Assembly (NCBI RefSeq): GCF_004362805.1
Contig: NZ_SNYF01000006.1
Span: 124,001-188,000, forward strand
DNA: 64,000 nucleotides
Direction: 5' to 3'
Origin: Algoriphagus boseongensis
Lineage (GTDB): Bacteria; Bacteroidota; Bacteroidia; Cytophagales; Cyclobacteriaceae
Shown here: positions 36,701-45,270 of the stretch, one piece after another
How positions within the stretch are numbered: position 1 is the stretch's first letter
How the letters are laid out: every line of letters starts with the position of its first letter
Program-made: the position numbers and the translations under genes
Notes under the pieces: generated by a model
Databases searched by the model: none
Told to the model about the DNA's origin: nothing
The model's input: the letters and a program-made list of their open reading frames with translations, nothing else

Positions 36701-39598
36701 GCCACCTGTTGCATGAGTAGTGAAGGCACCCTTCAAACCCCATTTCAGCTTCGCCTTTGGGGAGAGGCGTCTTTTGATGAGATGAGAAAATTCATTCTGA
36801 GTGATAATACGATGTTGGTTCAGGAGGTTGGAGGTAAAGCCTTGGAGGAGCACTATACCCACATGAAATCTTTCCCGGACCTGAAGCCCACTTTTGACGA
36901 AATTGAAAGGCTTGGGCTTTCATTACCGACCTATCAGATCAATCACCTATGTAAATTCAATCAGGGATTTATTCTGTTCATCACCTATGAACAAGTTCCC
37001 GAAGCGTATGACATTTTCAAGCGCTTTACCAAAGTATTTGACCAGACCTATACCCGATTCCTTGACCTCCAAAAAGCCGAAGCACAGGCTAGAGAATCAC
37101 AAATTGAAGCTGCATTGGAGCGTGTAAGAGCCCAAGCCATGGCTATGCATCGTACAGAGGATCTCGGAAAAACAATCCGTTCTTTTTATGAACAACTCAG
37201 TGGTCTGATCCAGTCGAAAATTGTACGCTGTGGAGCAGGTTTGTTGACGAAAAATCATACAATGGCTATCATGTCCACGGCCAGCCAAAATGCAGCAGGA
37301 GAAACTTACAATGTCAAAGGGTCCATTGACATGAGTGGAAATCCTTTGCTGAAAGAAACCTATTCCCATTGGTTGAGACAGGAAGAATACCACGGAGTTC
37401 TTCGTGGAAATGAGATCAAAACTTATTACCAATACCTGACCAATCAGATTGCCATACCTAATAATAACCAGGGAGACGAATTGCACTTATACTTCCCGAT
37501 GTTTAGTGAAGGGTCAATTTATTTGGTAACCACCCAAGAGGTGCCAGAGGAAGAGTTAAAGGTATTTCGCCGGTTTAGTTCTACAATCAGTCTGGCATAC
37601 CGCAGATTTAATGACCTAAAGAAAGCTGAAGAACAGGCCAGAGAAGCGCAGATTGAAGCTTCCTTAGAACGAGTACGAAGCCGTACCCTAGCCATGCAGA
37701 AGTCGGATGAATTAGCTGAAACTGCCGCGATCCTTTTCCAGCAATTGATCCAATTGGGGATAGAACCCAATCGCCTCTATATTGGAATCATCAAGGACAA
37801 TTCCAGCGAAACCGAATTCTGGACCACCGAGGAAGATGGCAGCAAAATCAGCACGGCCTATACCACTGACCTGCTGAATAATGCCAGCTTCACAAAAATG
37901 TACGAGGGATGGAGAAGGAAGGAAAAATCCACCGTGGTGGATATTCAGGGAAAAGAGCTCAAGGAATATATTGACTACTTGACCAGCCTTAATATTCCGT
38001 TTAAGGATGGGAAAAAACAGACCCGCAGAATCCAATACCTCGCCTACTTTGCCAAAGGGTTTATCGGTATGGCTTCCCCGGATGAGCAGCCAAGGGAATC
38101 CATGGAAATTCTCGAGAGATTTGCCTATGCTTTCAACCTGACCTTTACCCGTTTCAATGACCTGAAAGTAGCCGAAGCACAAGCGAGACAAGCCCAGATT
38201 GAAGTAGCTTTAGAACGGGTGCGTGCCCGAGCTTTGGCCATGCAAGAGCCTGAGGAACTGAAAGAAGTGGCGAAGGTGCTCCGCCAGGAAATGGGAACCT
38301 TAGGCGTGGAGGAATTGGAGACCAGTAGTATCTATATTCATGATCCAGGTTCAGATCTATCAGAGTGCTGGTATGCCATCAAGGATATCCGGAAAGGAAA
38401 GACCAAGCTCGTTTCGGATCACTTTGCCCTCAATCTTTCGGCAACCTGGGTTGGCAGGAAAATGCTTGACTTATTTGAGTCATCTGAGACAAAGTCCTCC
38501 ATTGTCATGACCGGCAAAAACCGCCTTGAATGGATTCGCTATTGTGAAGAAAACTCCAAACCTCTCCAAGGCTATTATGGAGAAGACATTCCGGACCGAA
38601 CCTATCATTTGTATAAGTTTTCTCACGGAGCGATTGGAGCTGCTTCGGCTGGAGAAATTTCCCAAGAAAGCTGGGATTTGCTGAAGAGAGCCGCTACAGC
38701 TTTCTCCCTAGCCTATTCACGATTTAAGGATTTGACTCAGGCTAGGATTGACCTTTTGAAATTGAAAGAGGAAAAGCAAAGAGCAGAAACGGCTTTGACA
38801 GAATTGAAAGCCGCCCAATCTCAACTGGTACAAGCGGAGAAAATGGCCTCGCTTGGAGAGCTGACCGCTGGCATTGCCCATGAGATCCAAAATCCGCTAA
38901 ACTTTGTCAATAACTTCTCCGAAGTCAGTGCCGAACTGATAGACGAGGCTCAGGGAGAAATCGAAAAAGGAGACTTGGAAGAGATCAAGTTTATTCTTCA
39001 AGATCTGAAAGACAACCTTACCAAAATCAACCATCACGGAAAGCGAGCTGGATCCATCGTCAAGGGAATGCTGGAACACAGCCGAAAATCTGAAGGGAAG
39101 AAGGAACTCACCGACCTGAATCAATTGGCCGATGAATGCCTGCGCTTAAGTTTTCATGGACTCCGTGCAAAGGACAAAAGCTTCTCGGCAGACTTCAAAA
39201 CAGAATTTGATCCGAATCTTCCCAAGCTGGAAGTGGTAACTCAGGACATGGGTAGAGTGCTGCTCAATCTGATTAACAATGCTTTCTATGCGGTCAATGA
39301 AAAAGCAAAGGATAATCGTGAGGGATTTAAACCACAAATCATTGTTTCCACCCAACTATCGGGGGCTGAAATTGAGATTAGTGTGAAAGACAATGGGAAT
39401 GGAGTGCCTGATTCCATCAAAGACAAAATCTTTCAACCATTCTTCACTACCAAGCCGACTGGTTCAGGGACTGGATTGGGATTATCCTTATCTTATGATA
39501 TTGTAAAGGCCCATGGAGGGGAGTTGAAGTTGGAGACTAAGGTCGGCGAGGGAACTGATTTTCAAATTTTGTTACCTTTTAATCCAACCGAAAAATGA
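33770..39598 (+). CDS. Giant soluble sensor histidine kinase: NTF2-like domain, 8 GAF-like repeats, kinase core
   Basis: The ATG at 33770 is preferred to an in-frame GTG at 33728 because the extension would lie inside the previous gene's coding end and adds nothing conserved. The 1942-aa product has an NTF2-like N-terminal domain (to about 140, ending EWKVIHWHGSKPEE) and eight sensor units with ALERVR-type helices at residues 178, 365, 558, 746, 929, 1116, 1299 and 1481. The kinase core follows: phospho-acceptor His1704, NLINNAFYAV, DNGNGVP, and [12 protein letters not shown]. There is no TM and no receiver. It is a longer paralogue of the preceding kinase, and it overlaps the next kinase gene by 4 nt. 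Confidence 0.92.
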   Translation: MEKNKRQLLEKTFRQFMKTGLEGDNPGLIKKLVDERVMGFGTAIDEKVIGSQGLISLIETQKKQAEGLDISWRHEPMDRFISDDENTAVFADDIFLIVKTESEELEMYMRFSTVLNYSNTEWKVIHWHGSKPEEVESDKDTWGIENWKQKAEELERLVAEKTADLVEKNRELEIEAALERVRSMTMAMHSSTDIGACILKMFEELTFLGVDEGTRFGIGILNHNNENNQLWTARRDGEEVKMHIGNLDMTSHPLLKKARKAWKEQVPFHQYVLEGQDLMDYYQMLNNAPDYKIHIPLEKLPKKEIQHCFIFEHGFFYAFSPNEFNPELIQITQRFSSQFSQTYRRYLDLQKAEQQARQAQIEVAVERVRAQSMAMHHPDDLNNVNKELLAQLKWLQIQGLSGVTFYLVGQDGWVKAWDFSSPGNIGDQTSYTIHFDYTKYEMLGFPFKTLLQTDLDYFVADYPLEKLKKAVWEFEEIDKAIANILKEALSTGALTHQWTACARISNGLLGVDLVDSPNEDTKAIVLKMAGAFNQAYTRFLDLQKAEAQAREAQIEAALERVRSRSMAMHKSEELKEVIQLLFEQFRLLNFKIDSAQFDPNYKDNDDLNLWAAAPGQPYSILLNIPYVDSPLFNSIKEAKKRGLSFITQKLSYEDKNQFFRHFFQHIKNIPAARQKLIFDSPGMYRAVVFMENVSLAIQNYSNTPYSEEENEVLKRFGKTFEQVYTRFLDLQRAEAQAREAEIELALERVRARTMAMHKSEELAETAAVLFEQLRILGNTPERINLGIFKEEENLIEWWITTQDGHLIEKSFITKFQDHQVLKGMFKAWKEKKKSDVINLKGDEVKDWVQYITTVLGMPVNPELVKEQRFLSSAYFSQGLIGTTTSTPLPEETISLLERFASVFQQTYTRFLDLQRAEKQTREARIEAALEKIRSRTMGMQSSAELPEVANLLFLEIQALGIPAWSCGYNILAEDKKTATCCMSSEGTLQTPFQLRLWGEASFDEMRKFILSDNTMLVQEVGGKALEEHYTHMKSFPDLKPTFDEIERLGLSLPTYQINHLCKFNQGFILFITYEQVPEAYDIFKRFTKVFDQTYTRFLDLQKAEAQARESQIEAALERVRAQAMAMHRTEDLGKTIRSFYEQLSGLIQSKIVRCGAGLLTKNHTMAIMSTASQNAAGETYNVKGSIDMSGNPLLKETYSHWLRQEEYHGVLRGNEIKTYYQYLTNQIAIPNNNQGDELHLYFPMFSEGSIYLVTTQEVPEEELKVFRRFSSTISLAYRRFNDLKKAEEQAREAQIEASLERVRSRTLAMQKSDELAETAAILFQQLIQLGIEPNRLYIGIIKDNSSETEFWTTEEDGSKISTAYTTDLLNNASFTKMYEGWRRKEKSTVVDIQGKELKEYIDYLTSLNIPFKDGKKQTRRIQYLAYFAKGFIGMASPDEQPRESMEILERFAYAFNLTFTRFNDLKVAEAQARQAQIEVALERVRARALAMQEPEELKEVAKVLRQEMGTLGVEELETSSIYIHDPGSDLSECWYAIKDIRKGKTKLVSDHFALNLSATWVGRKMLDLFESSETKSSIVMTGKNRLEWIRYCEENSKPLQGYYGEDIPDRTYHLYKFSHGAIGAASAGEISQESWDLLKRAATAFSLAYSRFKDLTQARIDLLKLKEEKQRAETALTELKAAQSQLVQAEKMASLGELTAGIAHEIQNPLNFVNNFSEVSAELIDEAQGEIEKGDLEEIKFILQDLKDNLTKINHHGKRAGSIVKGMLEHSRKSEGKKELTDLNQLADECLRLSFHGLRAKDKSFSADFKTEFDPNLPKLEVVTQDMGRVLLNLINNAFYAVNEKAKDNREGFKPQIIVSTQLSGAEIEISVKDNGNGVPDSIKDKIFQPFFTTKPTGSGTGLGLSLSYDIVKAHGGELKLETKVGEGTDFQILLPFNPTEK
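34286..38740 (+). repeat. Eight in-frame sensor-domain repeats, about 182-193 codons each
   Basis: Spacing between successive linker helices is 187, 193, 188, 183, 187, 183 and 182 residues. Linkers are nearly invariant ([20 protein letters not shown] type), while the intervening GAF-like cores differ. Units 4 and 7 share LAETAAxLFxQL and a T[TE][QE]DG element and appear most related. Boundaries are approximate. Confidence 0.82.
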
Positions 39599-42500
39599 GA
39601 TCAACACTCGATGATTTTTCACATAAGATATCGCTGGCGCTATTCATGCTTGCGTTTATGTGTACCCAAACAGCCTATTCCCAACTTTCCGTCAATAACT
39701 TGAATTGGTACACCGAAAAGGATGGATTGCCCGGCACCCAGGTAAATAAGGTTATTGTTGACCAATTTGGATATGTCTGGATCGGAACCATCAATGGTCT
39801 GGCGCGCTTTGACGGATACAGTTTCAAACGCTTTTACCAAAATCCCAATGATCCAGGATCTATCAATGGATTGGTGGTCTGGTCACTTTTCGAAGACAGC
39901 AAGGGCAGGATTTGGGTGGGTTCACAGCCAGGGGTCTTAAACCTTTATCATCCATCTACACAATCATTCCGCAATTTTACCTTTGGGGATTTATTTGATT
40001 CGGAAGTGAATATTGAGGTAGGTATTGTCGACATTGTGGAGGATAAGTCAGGCAGGATTTTTTTTGGATTGACATCCAACTACGGGGAAACCATCACCTC
40101 TTCCTTGCTCTACTTTGATGAAAAAGAGGAAAAATTGAAAAATGTTCCGGCGTCAAAGAGATTAAATATCAATAATGTAAAAAGCATGGCCGCCGATAGT
40201 GAAGGCGGAGTCTGGGTCAGCTGTTATAGTGGGTTATACAAATTAGATAGTTCGGGCACTCTGGTCAATTTCAATCCGCAACCGGACCCAGGGAGCGTTT
40301 TCTTAAGCAATGAATTTGATACCCAATTGCGTGGGGATGATTATGGAAATGTCTGGGGCGTTACCAATGTGGGACGGTTGTTTCGGATCGATGTTCAGAC
40401 CAATCGATTGGAAATAGTGGCTGCTGCCAATGATTTGGGCAGCTATTTTTTCAACAATCTGGTGATCGACAGGAGCGGGACAATCTGGTTGGGCACAGAA
40501 CGTGGTATCTTCAAGTTTGACCCCAAAACCAAGGAGATGATTGGTTTGGATGACACAGAGAGTCGGGACTTCCAGTATTCGGCAGTCAATACGCTTGCCC
40601 TGGATTCCTTTGGATCTTTATGGATCGGAACAAATTCAACTGGATTGTTTAAGTATGAAGAAAAGGCGATGTTCAGGTCTTATTCTAATCGGCGGGATGA
40701 CCCCTTGTCCCTGACCAGCGGCTGGGTCAACAACATACATGAACTTAAAGATGGAAAAGTATTGGTCACGACTTCGGGTGGTGGATTCAATATTGTTGAT
40801 TTACTAAAAAATGAAATCAAACCACTGCCCTATGAGACTATCCTTCCGCGAACAAATACTGCCTTTGGCCTGATCGAGCATTCGCCCGGAGAGATCATTT
40901 TCAGTTCGAATGACGGTTTTTTTCAGTTTAGCTACCCGAGCAATCAAGTGAAAAGAATCAACCTTCCTGGAATTCCGTCGAATACGCTCATCCAGTATTT
41001 TCTACATGATCGGCAGGGGTATCAGTGGGCATTCACTATGCAGGGGATATATAGAAAAAATGGAGCTGATGTTGAATTTCAGAAAGCAAAGGTTGATATC
41101 GATCCCAGTGATGAAAACAGCATTAGGTCCGCTACGCAGGCCATTGAAAGCCAAATGCACGGCCTTTGGATTATTACAAATGATGGCCTGTTTCTATACG
41201 ACTACAAGTCTAACCGGGTCAACCGGATGGGGCGCGATCCCTACAAGGGAGACGTTTTGCTCACGCAAGACGTGAATGCGCTTTATGAAGACCCTTCTGG
41301 AACTGTTTGGGTAGGTACCTGGCAGGGAGGTTTGAGCCGCTTTGATGTGAAAGCCGGGAAAATCAAGACCTACACTATTGATGATGGCCTGCCTTCCATG
41401 AGCATTCAGGCAATTATCGCAGATGAGAAAAACCGGTCGCTCTGGCTCAGCACATTTGAGGGATTGAGCCGTTTCGATGTCGAAACCGAGAAGTTTTACA
41501 ATTATTCAATCGATGAGGGCATACAGGGCCAACAGTTTGCCGATAGGTCTTACTTGAAGACAAGTGATGGGAAATTTCTGTTTGGAGGTTCTAATGGCAT
41601 CACTGTATTCGATCCCGAATCCGTCAGGAAAGACTCAAAACCTCCCATAGTATTCCTTACCGATTTCAAATTGTTCAACAAATCGCTTGTTGTCGGAGAA
41701 AACTCCCTCCTTAGCAAACCGATATATGAAACAGAGTCGATCGCGTTGGCACATGATCAAAACAACATTTCGATCGAGTTTACTGCACTGCACTTCAGCA
41801 ACCCGGCGAAAAATCGCTTTGCTTATAAGCTGGAGAAATTTGATAATGACTGGCGGGAAATCTCATCGTTGCAGAGTGCTTATTATCCCAATCTTCCGCC
41901 CGGAGAATATATCTTCCGAGTAAAGGCCGCCAATAACAACGGTGTGTGGAATGAAGAAGGCGCCACATTGGCCATTTTGGTTAGAGAGCCATGGTGGAAT
42001 ACGATATGGGCTTATAGTCTTTATGGTGTACTTTTCCTTGCGGGTGTTTTTGGTACAGATCGGTATTTGAGAAACCGTATCATCAAGAAGGAGCGGGAGC
42101 GTACCCAAGCCAGAGAACTGGAACATGCCCGCGAAATCGAAAAAGCCTACTCAGATCTCAAATCCACCCAAGCCCAACTCATCCAATCAGAAAAGATGGC
42201 TTCACTTGGCGAGCTAACCGCAGGCATCGCCCATGAGATTCAGAATCCGCTGAACTTTGTGAATAACTTCTCCGAAGTCAGCAATGAATTGCTGGACGAA
42301 CTCGATCAGGAAATCGAAAAACAAGATTGGGAAGAAGTCAAAGCCATCAAGGGAGACCTGAAGGATAACCTCTCAAAAATAACCCAGCACGGAAAGCGAG
42401 CCGATGCCATTGTAAAAAGCATGCTGGAGCACAGCAAAAGGGGAACTGGAACGAAAGAGCCAACTAATCTCAATGCTTTGGCAGATGAATTCTTGCGGTT

Positions 42501-42945
42501 AAGTTACCAATCCTTTTTAGCTAAAGAGCCTGAATTTACCTGCGAACTCAAAACAGAATTTGATCCAAACTTGCCCAAGGTGTCAGTCATCCCTCAGGAC
42601 ATGGGGAAGGTGCTGCTCAATCTTTTGAACAATTCTTTTTACGCTTGTGCTGAAAATGCAACCCTTCGACAAGCTCAGAGTGACGTTGGGTATAAGCCTG
42701 AAGTAAAAATCAGGACTAGTAGGACCGAAAATGGGGTAGAAATATCCGTTTCGGATAATGGTTCGGGCATTCCCGACTCGATCAAAGACAAGATCTTCCA
42801 ACCCTTCTTCACCACCAAGCCAACAGGTTCTGGGACTGGATTGGGATTATCACTATCTTATGATATTGTGAAAGCGCATGGAGGGGAATTAAAAATAGAG
42901 TCTTCAAGTACAGAGGGCACAACTTTTAAAATCAGACTGGTCTAA
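39595..42945 (+). CDS. Periplasmic-propeller sensor histidine kinase (Reg_prop, Y_Y_Y)
   Basis: The 1116-aa transmembrane kinase has a signal peptide to about residue 29 (TAYSQ). Two-component-regulator propeller repeats span about 35-690, with the recurrent pattern G-x-x-W-[IVL]-G-T (VWIGTINGLARFDGY, IWLGTERGIFKFD, VWVGTWQGGLSRFD). A Y_Y_Y domain (about 722-797) and TM helix (about 801-820) follow, then a coiled coil and the kinase core with His880 in [12 protein letters not shown] and [12 protein letters not shown]. Unlike many Bacteroidota propeller hybrids it has no receiver or AraC domain. Its ATPase domain contains a short in-frame insert from a repeat element (see 42661). The stop overlaps the first FIST gene by 1 nt. 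Confidence 0.93.
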   Translation: MRSTLDDFSHKISLALFMLAFMCTQTAYSQLSVNNLNWYTEKDGLPGTQVNKVIVDQFGYVWIGTINGLARFDGYSFKRFYQNPNDPGSINGLVVWSLFEDSKGRIWVGSQPGVLNLYHPSTQSFRNFTFGDLFDSEVNIEVGIVDIVEDKSGRIFFGLTSNYGETITSSLLYFDEKEEKLKNVPASKRLNINNVKSMAADSEGGVWVSCYSGLYKLDSSGTLVNFNPQPDPGSVFLSNEFDTQLRGDDYGNVWGVTNVGRLFRIDVQTNRLEIVAAANDLGSYFFNNLVIDRSGTIWLGTERGIFKFDPKTKEMIGLDDTESRDFQYSAVNTLALDSFGSLWIGTNSTGLFKYEEKAMFRSYSNRRDDPLSLTSGWVNNIHELKDGKVLVTTSGGGFNIVDLLKNEIKPLPYETILPRTNTAFGLIEHSPGEIIFSSNDGFFQFSYPSNQVKRINLPGIPSNTLIQYFLHDRQGYQWAFTMQGIYRKNGADVEFQKAKVDIDPSDENSIRSATQAIESQMHGLWIITNDGLFLYDYKSNRVNRMGRDPYKGDVLLTQDVNALYEDPSGTVWVGTWQGGLSRFDVKAGKIKTYTIDDGLPSMSIQAIIADEKNRSLWLSTFEGLSRFDVETEKFYNYSIDEGIQGQQFADRSYLKTSDGKFLFGGSNGITVFDPESVRKDSKPPIVFLTDFKLFNKSLVVGENSLLSKPIYETESIALAHDQNNISIEFTALHFSNPAKNRFAYKLEKFDNDWREISSLQSAYYPNLPPGEYIFRVKAANNNGVWNEEGATLAILVREPWWNTIWAYSLYGVLFLAGVFGTDRYLRNRIIKKERERTQARELEHAREIEKAYSDLKSTQAQLIQSEKMASLGELTAGIAHEIQNPLNFVNNFSEVSNELLDELDQEIEKQDWEEVKAIKGDLKDNLSKITQHGKRADAIVKSMLEHSKRGTGTKEPTNLNALADEFLRLSYQSFLAKEPEFTCELKTEFDPNLPKVSVIPQDMGKVLLNLLNNSFYACAENATLRQAQSDVGYKPEVKIRTSRTENGVEISVSDNGSGIPDSIKDKIFQPFFTTKPTGSGTGLGLSLSYDIVKAHGGELKIESSSTEGTTFKIRLV
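42661..42684 (+). repeat. Copy of a dispersed REP-like sequence inside a kinase gene
   Basis: The stretch starting CCCTTCGACAAGCTCAGAGT matches the CCTTCGACAAGCTCAGG element that is widespread between genes in many bacteria and whose other strand translates as VTLSLSKG. Here it is in frame and encodes TLRQAQSD within the ATP-binding domain, at a variable loop between YACAEN and GYKPEV. Identification is from memory of the element, not from a search. Confidence 0.6.
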
Positions 42946-44105
42946 TGAAAGCAAAATCCATTTCCGGGAAATCGCCTGAAGAAATTCAACTTGCTTTGAA
43001 TACCTCTTTGGTTGATGGATTTACCCCAACAGTTGCTTTCGTTTTTATGTCCGTCAAACAGGATAGAAAAGCGGTCAGTGAAATCCTTGCCCGACATAAC
43101 ATTGACATTTTCGGGGCTACTTCCTGTGGAGAGTTTGTAAACGGTAATCAAAGCAGTGGTGAAATTGCTATCCTATTGCTGGATTTGGCAAAGGATGCTT
43201 ATTCCATCTTATTCGAGGAAATCGGAATGGAAAGCATGGAGGAGACTGCCAAAAAAGTGGCAAATTCTGCCCTTTCCCTGTTTGCCAATCCTTCTCTGAT
43301 AGTTTGCAGTACAGGTGTAACGCCTTCTTCAGAATTATTCGACGGAATAGACCTAGTCCATGAATTATCAGCAGCATTAGGGAAGGAAAAAATCTTTTTC
43401 GGGGGAATGGCTGGGGATGATTTTAACTTAACAGGCACGGCAGTTTTTACCAAAAACCAAGAAACAGACCATGGCCTTATCGCTATAGTTTTGGACGCTG
43501 ATAGAGTCTCATTCAACGGAATGGCCATTACGGGCTGGAAACGATTGGGGATTTCGAGGAAAGTGACCCAATGCAAGGGAAAGCTTCTTTATACCATTGA
43601 CGATAAGCCTGCAGTGGACATGTACCTGAATTACCTGGGCAAGGGAAAGGAAGGGGAAAACCGGGAGTTCGATGTACTGAACGAGCTGTCCTTCTATTAC
43701 CCTTTCATCGTGGAAAGGGATAACGGGGAGGATATTCTTATCAAATCACCCATGAGTATTGACTATGAAGAAAATGCGCTAGTCATGGATATGGAGATGA
43801 TTGAGGGGGAAAAGTTTTGGTTTGCCATACCTCCAGATTTTGATATTGTTCAGGAGATTACCGATGAAGCAAGTAAGGTCAGGGAGGAATTGGGCCAGGA
43901 TGCAGACGCCTTGTTGATATTTTCTTGTGCAGGTAGAGAACCGGCTCTCGGGCCGCTGGTGACTATGGAAAATGAAGGATTAGCAGAGATATGGAATAGT
44001 CCTATGGCAGGGTTTTTTACTTACGGGGAATTTGGAAGGGCAAAAAATTGTGGTCAAAACTTTCATTCTACAGCATGCTGTTGGGTGGCTTTGAAAGAAA
44101 AATGA
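42945..44105 (+). CDS. FIST-domain sensor protein 1
   Basis: This 386-aa soluble protein has the FIST N and C domains: SPEEIQLALNTSLVDGFTPTVAFVF, then NIDIFGATSCGEFVN, a glycine-rich core IFFGGMAGDDFNLTGTAVF, and the closing ALLIFSCAGREPALGPLV and TYGEFGR. FIST proteins are proposed small-ligand sensors, possibly for amino acids, acting with signal-transduction enzymes. Its ATG overlaps the kinase stop by 1 nt (TAATG), arguing that it partners the adjacent kinases. Confidence 0.92.
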   Translation: MKAKSISGKSPEEIQLALNTSLVDGFTPTVAFVFMSVKQDRKAVSEILARHNIDIFGATSCGEFVNGNQSSGEIAILLLDLAKDAYSILFEEIGMESMEETAKKVANSALSLFANPSLIVCSTGVTPSSELFDGIDLVHELSAALGKEKIFFGGMAGDDFNLTGTAVFTKNQETDHGLIAIVLDADRVSFNGMAITGWKRLGISRKVTQCKGKLLYTIDDKPAVDMYLNYLGKGKEGENREFDVLNELSFYYPFIVERDNGEDILIKSPMSIDYEENALVMDMEMIEGEKFWFAIPPDFDIVQEITDEASKVREELGQDADALLIFSCAGREPALGPLVTMENEGLAEIWNSPMAGFFTYGEFGRAKNCGQNFHSTACCWVALKEK

Positions 44106-44106
44106 G

Positions 44107-45246
44107 ATGAAAGCAAAATCAATCCATGGGAAAACGCCAAAAGAAATCCAAAAGGCATTGGATGAAAGCAAAGGGGATGGATTCAAACCGACCCTAGCCT
44201 TCATCATCATAAGCAAGATGGATGATGCGGAACCACTCCACGCTATTTTTGAGCAAGAGGGCATTGCAATTTTCGGAATAACCTCCCTCCAAAAATTTTC
44301 CGAAGACGGAATTACGGAAGAGGATATCCTGATCCTGCTCTTGGACATAAAATCAGACCACTTCAAAATAGTAATGAACGGTTACGAGGGATCGTCTGTC
44401 TACGAAGCCGCCTATCATGCAGGCATATCCGGGAAGACCACTTTTTCAAATCCAGGATTCATCATTGCACCGGTGAATAATGTGCTTTCCCACGATGAGC
44501 TAATTAGAGGATTGACGGATGCGGCAGGCCATGATATCATGATCGCGGGTGGCGGCACCGGTGATCCGGCTGATTTTTCAGGGGTCCTTTTTACCAATGA
44601 TTCATCAAGTAAAGGAGGCTTGCTTACACTTATTCTTGATCAGGACAAGGTTGCGATCAGCGGTCTGGCAGTTTCAGGCTGGAAGGCGGTAGGTACGATG
44701 AAAAAAATCACGAAATGTGAAGGTGACTGGGCACTGACCATTGACCATGAGCCGGCGATGCAGGTCATTCAAAGATTCTTAGGGAAGGATATAGTAAGGG
44801 AAAATTCAGAAGGAAGTGGATTTATTCCAACCGACCTAGGCTATCCCTTACAGTTTGAGAGAGCATCAGGAAACCCGATCATGAAACCCGCGCTATTTTT
44901 TAATCCTGCCGATCAATCCGTCATGATTGGAGGGGGTGTAAAGGAGGGAGATCAATTCCGTTTTTCTCTGCCGCCGGATTTTGATGTCATTGACAAAGTG
45001 GTAGAAACCACTAGGATTTGTAAAGAAAAGGAGATGCCGGATGCCGATGCCTTGATGGTCTTTTCCTGCGTAGGAAGATTGGGAACTTTTGGTCCTTTGA
45101 TCTCCACAGAAATAGAAGGACTGGCATCTACTTGGGGCAAACCAATGATAGGCTATTTCTCATTGGGAGAATTTGGAAAATTAGATGAAGGCCGCTGTGA
45201 ATTTCAGGGTACGACAGTAAGCTGGGTGGCATTGAAAGAAAAATAG
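44107..45246 (+). CDS. FIST-domain sensor protein 2
   Basis: The 379-aa paralogue starts 1 nt after FIST protein 1. It keeps KSIHGKTPKEIQKALDES, IAIFGITSLQKFSED (serine-leucine replacing the Cys-Gly of copy 1) and IMIAGGGTGDPADFSGVLF in the core, where GGMAGDD of the other copies is changed to GGGTGDP. It closes with ALMVFSCVGRLGTFGPLI and SLGEFGK. The altered core suggests different ligand specificity, which is inference. Confidence 0.91.
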   Translation: MKAKSIHGKTPKEIQKALDESKGDGFKPTLAFIIISKMDDAEPLHAIFEQEGIAIFGITSLQKFSEDGITEEDILILLLDIKSDHFKIVMNGYEGSSVYEAAYHAGISGKTTFSNPGFIIAPVNNVLSHDELIRGLTDAAGHDIMIAGGGTGDPADFSGVLFTNDSSSKGGLLTLILDQDKVAISGLAVSGWKAVGTMKKITKCEGDWALTIDHEPAMQVIQRFLGKDIVRENSEGSGFIPTDLGYPLQFERASGNPIMKPALFFNPADQSVMIGGGVKEGDQFRFSLPPDFDVIDKVVETTRICKEKEMPDADALMVFSCVGRLGTFGPLISTEIEGLASTWGKPMIGYFSLGEFGKLDEGRCEFQGTTVSWVALKEK

Positions 45247-45270
45247 TTTTACTCAAAAAACACTGAACCC

